Position numbers and translations under genes: made by a program. 64,000 nt of DNA from Metridium senile (lineage: Eukaryota > Cnidaria > Anthozoa > Actiniaria > Metridiidae), in the NCBI GenBank assembly GCA_949775045.1, contig OX459100.1:14812447-14876446 (forward strand), given 5' to 3'. Of the stretch, positions 1 through 10,000 are shown one piece after another (position 1 is the stretch's first letter; each line of letters begins with the position of its first letter). The notes under the pieces were generated by a model. That model was not told the origin of the DNA. It worked only from the letters and a program-made list of their open reading frames with translations, and searched no databases.

Positions 1-121
1 GTTGGACTTTCATAAGTTCTATACAATATTCGCGTCCGATCTGTATCCGATATACAACGGCGAGTCGAAGACGAGCCGTTGTATATCGGATACAGATCGG
101 CCGCTCATATTGTATATATTA
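1..121. repeat. Hairpin end of a DNA element, copy 1
   Basis: A near-perfect hairpin occupies about 35-101: arms reading CCGATCTGTATCCGATATAC and its complement around an asymmetric loop of about 13 bases. The whole 121 bases recur at 47710-47830 with the flanks in the opposite orientation. The homology runs off the left edge, so the element extends outside the window. A diverged relative lies at 4747-5755. Confidence 0.8.
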
Positions 122-1094
122 CTTGTGCACTATGAACTGACCTGCATGCACTCAAGTAGGTTGATATAGCTGTTTCCATGTAATGGGATGGATATGGTCT
201 TTGCAAACTAGCTAGGAAAGCTGAAATAGCAGCCATTTCCTGTCAAGAACAGAAAATATTTAATAAAATACATACACGAAAAAACCTTGAGTTCTTGAAT
301 ACAGTATGCTACATGTAGATGCATTAAAATTATCTCAAAAATACCGTATACAGTAATCTACTGTATAGGGATTTTAATGTAAAGGGACATGTAGCTTTTG
401 TTGTAGTCAGGATTCATGATTTTACAAATTTAGTCAGAGACAACCTAATTTGTTTGTAAAATGTAGCTTATATATTATTTCGGATAAAATGCACTATTAA
501 AAATGAAATATTTTTTTACTAATATTTATTTTAGTTTAGACAATAAAGCATGACTCAAAATGCATTTTAGTATCATTTCATATAATATGCACTATTCAGT
601 TTTCAATATTAAAGTTGTCTTTCAGTAGCATTTTGAAAGGTATTATGAGAGTATAACCAATGATGTAAATTTCGTATAATTTTTCACTCTATCTTCTGAT
701 GATGTTGGCGTCCGACAAATGCTCAAGATCCAAATAAATACAGTAGTACATGGCCTCAAACCTACTCTCAGCTTTCAATATTTTTTGAAATTGCTGTATC
801 TTGCACAAAGACTGTATTCTGCTGTACTCCAGGTTCCAGTCCCAGCTTAGACATGACTATTTTAAGTTGGGTTTGTTTGATGTATTTTTCATTGCCAAAA
901 GGGTTTTTAACAGTTCTCCAGTTTTGCTATTTTTTTTATGTACTTAGAATCAAAAGCTGAAATTTTGACTTATTGCTAATGTCAACATGCACTTTCCATT
1001 TCTGGACATCATTTTGGCATTGCTGATGGATTTAATGTAGGTGGGTCACGTGACCTCTAGCTGCAAAGGGCCTATTATGGACATTATTACGTAC

Positions 1095-4000
1095 CAAAGC
1101 CCCAGCAAAGTAGAACCATGCATGTTCATTATTGAAGTCTCTCTTAGCTGTATGGTAACAACTGTACGCTAACTCATAGTTCTGCACCAGAAAGGCCAGG
1201 TCACCCAGCTTCCTGTGGTACATCTCAGGAGCATCATTGGTGTAGCTATGGATATCAAACATGGTATCATACAACAACAAACTACTTATATAATCTTTAC
1301 TAATTCAAAACTAATTAAGGTGGCTCAATTCAGTTTTTTTTACCTGACCAAAAAATATGTGTTTCGAAACAATTTTCTGCAGTATGCTACATTGTCTACT
1401 TACTAGAGATAGATTGAAGTCTACTATGCAATACAGTTTTTCGAGATCAGAGCGTCCATAGAAACGCTAAGTTGCTATGGGGGATTTTCCTTCTGGGCTG
1501 TTTTCAAGGCATGGTGAGATATTTAGGTAAATCGATCTTGGGTACTGCTAGGATGCATTGTGGGAACGAATTTGGCAAATTTCTAAGAGAGCAATTTCAA
1601 TTGAAACAAATTGATTTCCTATTATTATCTCTCAAAAATGACAAATTGGCTAGCTTTTGATATCCCTTATCACGCGCATATTAAAGAAGTACTATTGTAC
1701 CTCATATGTTTGAGTCTTCCATTGAAATAAACTACTTTGATTATTTGGTATGATACGTGGAGTTACAGTGCAATTTGCAATATTTTCAACAAACTAATGG
1801 ATAGAATAGAATAGAATAGAATTTTAGAATAGAATAGAATTTTATTATAATATTTACATGGCAGTGTAACTGAATTGCGTAAATTTACAATACTAAAATT
1901 AACTAATTATAATTAAATGTAAAATATATATTTATATTAAATTGTATGATATAAATTGCATGTATATATTGCTAACTAATATTATAAAAATTATGTATAT
2001 ATGTATGTATATTTAATGGCTTAGGATAAAATTTAAAAAATTGTACTCATAGATGGTATAAAAGTTTTCTTAAATCTGTCAGTATGTACAACAGGCAATT
2101 TAAAGGTACGTTGGTTGTATTTGCAACTGTGTTTCGGTGGCAGTAAATTACTTAGCTTATGGCTAGAATCACAAATTATATCGTTAAATAATTTCTTGCA
2201 AAGATCCTTGTGGTGTTGCTCAAGAGTATTGAGATTGGAAATACCAAGGGCCAACTTATAAGCTAATTGTGGATGAATAATTGATATTGCTCTTTTCTGT
2301 ATTCTTTCTAGATCATTAATTAAGTATCTAGGTAGAGAGCAATGAAAGGCTTGTACTGCGTAATCAATAGCAGATCTAATACAAGTTGTGTAAAATAATA
2401 ATAGGACAGTTGTTGGTACCCTTGCTCTTTTTAGTTGGACAAGAAAGTAAAGCTTTTTGGATGCTTTCCTGACAATTTCATCTACATGCAAATTCCAACT
2501 AAGGTTACTACTTATAGTTAAACCTAGTAATTTGGCATTATCTACAACATTGATGGGGCTATTATTCACCATAACTGGATTGAGATCGTGTTGCTGTTTT
2601 GCGAAGGAAATCCTAAGTTCCTTGCATTTAGTGGCATCGAGTAAGTTTGGGCTTATTCTTATATCCGACATTAAATATTTTTTATAACTTGCTTGAGAGC
2701 TTCCTTAGACTATATATAAATTATATTCTTTCAATGTAACTTTTCATGTCGGGTGATATACTCTAAGTGTATCCAAAGTCAATGTTTAGTTGGTAAGCTT
2801 TGCGCTGAGTTCATGTCGTTTGTTAATGTTTTGCAATCATCAAAAATCCTAAAAAAACTCTCCAAAAATAGTCGTTCCCAGAATGCATCCAAGCAATACC
2901 CAAGATCGATTTACCTAAATATCTCACCATGTGCGGAAAAAAGCCCAGAAGGAAAATGCCCCATAGCAACCTACAATTGGCGAATAAAATAATGACACAT
3001 TGCCTACAATAGTTAATGGATACTTTAAACCTATAAATATATTACAGTTTTAATCACGTATTCAGGTCTTATAAATCCCTCCTCCCCCCTCTTCAATGTT
3101 GTTCTACCTTGATTGAAGAACGACCCATTGACAATTTTATAGTTGATTGACCAACATTGCCTAGGGGAAGTTGGGGTACAGTCAGGTTTTGTAAATGGTA
3201 CATATTTGGGGGCCCTGTGTATACAAACTGTCAAACTATTTATTCACAAATTGTAGCATTGCTAGGACACTCCAATCATGAAAAACAGTATTGCATACAA
3301 GTAGACCTCAATCTATCTCTAGTTAGTAAGTGGTACAGCATACTACTGAAAGTTGTTTCAAAACACATCTTTTTTGGTTGAAAATTGGTGGTCAGGTCAT
3401 AAAAAAAATGAATCGAGCCACCTTAAGCAATGTTATTATAAGCTGAACTTAGAGAATATATAATGCTGGCCTGGTAATAGTACTTACATGATTCCTGGAA
3501 CTAATCCTGATGCAAGACCTGCTGGTTTCCCGCCACCAAACCACTTCTTGGTAGCAGAGAAGATTGATCTATGGAGACCTTTTCTTGCCATTATCTAATA
3601 AAATAGCATAAACTATAATGAATTGTAAATTTATATTATCTCAGTAAACAACATAAACAAAATTTTGAGTACTAAATTAAAGTGATGACAACATAAAAGT
3701 TTAATTTCACAGAATCATATCTTTGGTTCAATTTTGATAGAACGTTTGACAGGATTTATCAAATACATGCTGAGATATGGCTGCATGAATATATAATTTC
3801 CCCATACAAATCACTGTATTTTTGGAGCTTAAATTACAGTGTTTTGTATGGGGAAATTATATCTTAGCTGCTAATTTGATCAATTCTCATCAAATTTTGC
3901 AAGTGAACGTCAATTTTGATTGTCCATCGAAATTGGGAACCAAAGATTGTTAAAGACAAAATTTATTTTTTTGTGACCTCAAACCTTAGAAGATACATAC

Positions 4001-7000
4001 TTGATCATAAAGGTTCTTCATCATCCTCTCTAAATATGGTAGTAGTCCTCTGAATGCTAATTCATGTACAAAGATCTTGATTCTATCCTGGTCACTTAGA
4101 CTAAGGCACAAGCCATGAGTACGCTGTACAACTTGACTTCTGATGGCACTAGTGAACTTTCTACTTGAGAAATACCTATACTGTCCAGCTAGATGCTTTT
4201 TTTCACGGGAGTTGGTCAGCTCTGCTTGTCCTTTCATGAATGTATCATTGTATGATAATGGGTCCTGGGGCTCTGATTCTGGATTATCTTCAAATGTCAA
4301 TGGACCAATGAGAATTGATCCTGAGCCAGATCGTGACTTCAAATCTTCCTTGCTATTAATGACTGCTTCTGGATCAAAGTTCTCATCTACTGCACAGTTT
4401 ATAGGGTCTTCCTCTGTTTCTTCTACACTACCATCATCCCAGTCCTAAACATTCAGGTAAGTACAATATTTTATTATTGAATTTCAATTATCATTGTATA
4501 AACTCATGAATAATTCATAAGAAATTTACAATAGAAATCAAAACTGAGAAGTGTTATTAGTGTATTAGTACAATTTTTAGCCAATTTCTTTTTCACAATC
4601 CTTTTTTCCATTTTATCTATTTTAGCTCGCACAAACTAGCACCTGTTTGCTATCATATTTAGTGAGAATATATAAAGATTATTATTATTATTATTGTTGT
4701 TGTTGTTGTTGTCATCATCATCATCATCATTATTATTGTTATTATTATTACAATAATACAATATGAGCCGATATGACATTGTATATCTCATACAGATCTG
4801 ACACAAATATTGGAAGTAATATTTCTAACATGAACAGCTGTATTGTATTGACAGATAGCAGATACAATTGAAGCGCTATTGAGCAATTATCAGTCGGAAA
4901 TAGCGCTATATAAATAAATAAAATTATTTTTATATGTTATTTTTATTAGACAATACAGCACAGATGGCAATGTTGTAAACAACAACTATTTAGGAAAGTT
5001 CTTTGAATTCATATTTTCAGTGCATTTGAAAAAGTGTGAGGGTGCGATGCTGCACTATTTCCCGAAAATCGCACCGAATCTCACTATTTATCGTTTTCCA
5101 TTCTTTTCAACTTTTCCACACTTTTTGACAGAAAAACTTGCAAACCTGTTGACAAAGTTCTTGAATATACAATAATTCTTCAAATAAGCAAGTTTTTCAT
5201 CAGAACTCGTTGCATTTTGGGCTGGAAATCGACTGTAAAATGTTGTTTTCTTTTGCCGTTAAATAATAATAATAATAATAATCTACCAGGGGTTCCTCAC
5301 CGTAAGTTCTAGTTCTAATTCTATAAACGCTTTTGATTGATCTAAAAAAGCATCCAATCACATGCCTCTATAAAAATACAGCAAATTTAGCGTGAATTTA
5401 GCAGAAAATTTCTTCATTTTGCATCAAAATAATATTAATAATAAATAATAATATGCAAATTAGCATTTCCGCACTATTTGCTAAATTCTTTTTTCCACAC
5501 TTTTTCAGATGCCCTGTATTCTAACAAAATTTTCAATATACAAATAATTTTGCCAAAAAAAAATTTGTCACAGTTTTGATTTCTTTTGTTGATTTAGCTA
5601 TTTCACATTTCATTAAAATGTTCAAGATAAGTAAATCTGACCAAGAAAACTCAAGTTAAAACTTATGCAAATCAGGACGTATCTGTAGGAGATATACAAC
5701 CTCCTCCACAGTTATGTCAAATCCTTATGAATTATTAATATAACACAGGTGCTAGCGCATTTTATAACATATGCAAGTTGAATCGCACGCCCTGATTGGC
5801 TTACTTTTTATTGACAAGAAATAGATATCCCATAGAGATATCCCATAGAAATTTAATGTGAGGCTTTCAAGTTCGCTTTTGCAAATTTTTACTTTTTTTT
5901 CGACAAAAACAAATTGAAATGGCCTCTTTGGACGACAGCAACGACTTTCCTACTCTGGTAGCTAGAGTCGCACTCAGCTTAAGCCTCGTGCGACTCTTAC
6001 ACTACCATCGTGCTTCCAGAACTGGATATACGCACGCTATTTATCGACCATTTCTTTATTAGTATGCTAATGAGTAAAATGACATGCTAATAAATATATG
6101 GCAATCTTGTTTTATTTCATTCTATCTGATAAATAAGCAACATTTTTAAAATATTCATTCTAATACAACAGCCAGTTCTGATACATTGATTCTTAATTGA
6201 TTGCCATGCGAATCTCATTAGCATGTTATTTTACTCATAAGCATACATTTTGTGAAATAGTTCTACTAAGTTCACTTTAAGACATAAATTCAATTAGTTT
6301 GAAATGTAATCCAATAAAGATTTTTGATTTAGAGGAATAGGCAAAATATATTCAGGGCTATAATCCGTTCTTACCACAGGAAGCCCAAACTTGTCAATTT
6401 TTGAAACAGAACATCATTTTCAGACCTTTTCAGAATATTGATGAAAAACAACAAAAAGCTAATTTATAGTGTTAGTTCACATGACCAAGTCTACGAGCAT
6501 TGAAGTAAGGACAGATAAGTGCTTGGAATATAATTTGCCTATTCTGCTAAATGTCCAATGTGTATATATTGACATACCAAAGTTTCTTCACTAGCTGGTA
6601 TAATAAACTGACTCCATGGATCAGGTAAATTAGGAACTTGCATAGCAGCAGTAGGGTTGATTGAGTTTACCATCAACATATGACATGCATGTAGACCATA
6701 CACTGATTTCATACTTTGATATACAGCTTCCGCCCTACAATGTATAGTAAACATGTTCCCATTTAAATCTGTACTTATGCAAATTGTGTATATGTGTGCC
6801 AATCAGAGTATATTGTTTCTGAAGTGAACTTCTCTGATTGGTTTATCTGTGTGTTTAGCACACATCAACACAATTTGCATAAGTACAGATTTAAATGGGA
6901 AAGTACAGATTTAAATGGGAACCTGTTAGTATTAACAAATCTATCAAATGAATCACAACCTAAATGACCTAAATCAGTAAAGCGAAAACACTAGAACCAT

Positions 7001-10000
7001 GAAATAAAAACAAAATAGTTACTAACTAATAGTTTTAATTTAGTGACTATTTAGTCAGAATCACTCAACCAGAAACATCAAATACAAAAGGAAACAATAC
7101 CTCATTACAACTTTACTTGTCTTTATAGTAACTAACAGTCGCTAAATAAGAACTATTACACACTAACAATTTGATTTTGTTTCATGGTTCTAGTGTGTTC
7201 TCTCTAATGAAAGATACAAACAATTCATGTGCTAAAGTTAAATAGTTTGGATAGCATAGTTTATTAAAAAACATTTTACAGCACAGCCAGTTAGGGTGAA
7301 TTGTTATAAACACTACACTCCCAGAAAGTATATAAATTGAAGGGGTCAAAATGAAAACGACCTCAATGTCTTTCTTAGTTAGATTTCAAACCTTGCACAA
7401 ATAATCCAAAAAAAAAAAAAAACAATGTGTTTTAGTTCAAATATTAAGGTTTGCTGTCTGCCTTCCACAATTCCCAAAAAGAAGATTGGTCCATAATAAC
7501 CCTTGCACATGCTTACAACTAATCAGCATTAAAACAGATCAGACATTTCATCCTTTGTCCCCAAAAAATCTATTTATTAGCAAATATTAACTTCTTCAAG
7601 TAAATCAGTCAAAAGGAACCAGCAATTTGATTTACCAAAAAAGATTCTTTTTAATTTTAGCCAAAAAAAGACTAACGAATAATGAATGGTCTTAAGATTA
7701 AGCTTTAGGTTTTCATATTATTTCAGTGATTAATTGAATCAGAACTCTATCTAAAATAATGTACTATTAATAACAATAGTTACGGTATCAGTAACTTTTA
7801 TAATCAATCAAGGATATATTATATTAGTAATAAGTGACAAGTAGTACTTACTTAGACTCCACTCCATCAGCGACATCATGTAATAGAACATAATACCTAA
7901 ATACCCCAGTACTAAACCACTTGATGTGACTGTTAGGTGATGTTTGCTGCTGGTCAAGATGCTGTGATGTCATTGTAGCAAATGCATTCATGGGATCAGT
8001 ATGATGAGATGAAACTACAAACACACCTAAACCTTTGGTTAAGGAAATAAAGACTGTACATTACCTAGAATCTTCTGAGAGTTTTCTAACATATTATATA
8101 TTGGATAATAGTGTTTTACTGGAAACTAAATCACTCGTATTTTTTCATATTTTCACTAATGAAGATATGAAAAAGTTATGTACCAAATGGCCTGTATGTA
8201 TAAAAAATTTTTTTTTTTTTTTTTGTCTATATACAATAAAAATAATATTACAAGTTGGCTTGAAGATATGAATTTTATTTTCTCATATTAAAAACAACAT
8301 TTTACTTGTTGCTGGGCTCGCTTGTAAAATATTGTTTTCACCACTCGAAAATAAAATTCATATCTTTGTGCAATCATGTAATATCCTCTATATATGTATT
8401 TTTAATAAATAGATGATTACAAGCCATCATTTCCACCCTATCATTTCTTCCAAGCTTCTAATCATCAAAAAAGCTTCACTTTTGACCCATGTCTTCCACC
8501 CGACAAGTGATTTCCGGTGTAAGCAATCCCCACTAACTCCAACAACTTAAACATTCAAGGTAAACTTGCATGACAGTTCTACAATTTATGTCAAATTTAT
8601 GAAAAACAATAGAAGAACTACCCAGAAATCAGACACTCTGTTTAAGAGTTTCCCTGAGGACCTTCCACATGCAAAGATTGGGGCAGTGGTGGTCTAGTGG
8701 TTGTTTAAAATGGGTTTATTCTATTTGCATTCTGAACTGAGCATGGACATCTAGTGCCTAGCAGTTTTCAGGCCGGCTGTTATATCAACCCAGTAATGTG
8801 ATCATAACAACATGAGTCTCCCTGTAGCTTAGTGGTAAAGAATCCGTCCAGTAATCAGAATATCACAGGTTTGATTCCTGTCAGGTTCACTCCAACACCT
8901 AAAATAGCTGGCTTTTTTATCATATTGATTTTTGCCTCTACTAATTTGATAGTGGTAAGTTAAAACAGATGGTCTCACATCACATTATACACCATACCAA
9001 TACACAGCTGGTTATCAATGCCAGTTATCAATTTACACTGTACAATGTCTAAATTATAATACTTGTAAATAAGGATACATGATAAAAAATGTCTGATAAA
9101 TTCATGATCAGAAGGCTTGAGAAGTTGAAAGAAACAGTCCCTGTATGCTTCAAACCATGGCGTGGATGCTGTTGACAAACATAGTATTACTTGAGTATTA
9201 TTTGTATCCACTACATATTACAAGATTTTAATAAGCCAAGCTTTGGGACTAATCGTCTATCCTCAGTACTAACAAGAATGACACTTCAGTTAGTCCTTTT
9301 CACAGTTCCGTTCAGTGACCATGAATGATAGTTCCAAGTCAAGGTTTGCGTTGTTGCGCATGATAAATTATAGTTTTGCTATGCGCAGCAACTCAAAACT
9401 TGGAACTATTATTTGTGGTCACTGAACAGAACTGTGAAAAGGACTATTGCACTGGTTTGAATTCAGATGGGCCTGAGTCTTTTTACACTAAAGTAACATA
9501 TCTTTATTCCAAGTGACTTTTATTATATATATTATTATATCTCATCACCAGATCTTCAATCGTGGTGTTAAAAGTCCATTTTTGTAAACATTTGGAGCAT
9601 AGAAAACAATCAAAACATAAACAGCATCCTAGTCAATCTTCTGCCCAGTTTTCACCAGTCCCTCTCATTTTCAAATACCAAGCCAGAACAACAACAACAT
9701 GAATTACAATAACAACAACAAAAATACAGATTGAATTTGTATAGAGACCTGGTCACAAATGCATTCAATGATGGTCAAGTAGGTCTATTGCACATTAGGT
9801 CTATCATATATCCATATGTATTTTGCGCATTATAAGTATTATATTATTATTATTATTATTATAAGTATTATATTATTATTATTATCATGTTTTGGTTTAC
9901 CTTTAGCTTGATATTCAGGGATGTAACTGCCAGGTTCTGTATTTACTGGTTGGGTCCGTGCTACAACTTCATGTAGTAGTTTATTGATGACATGTTGTGG

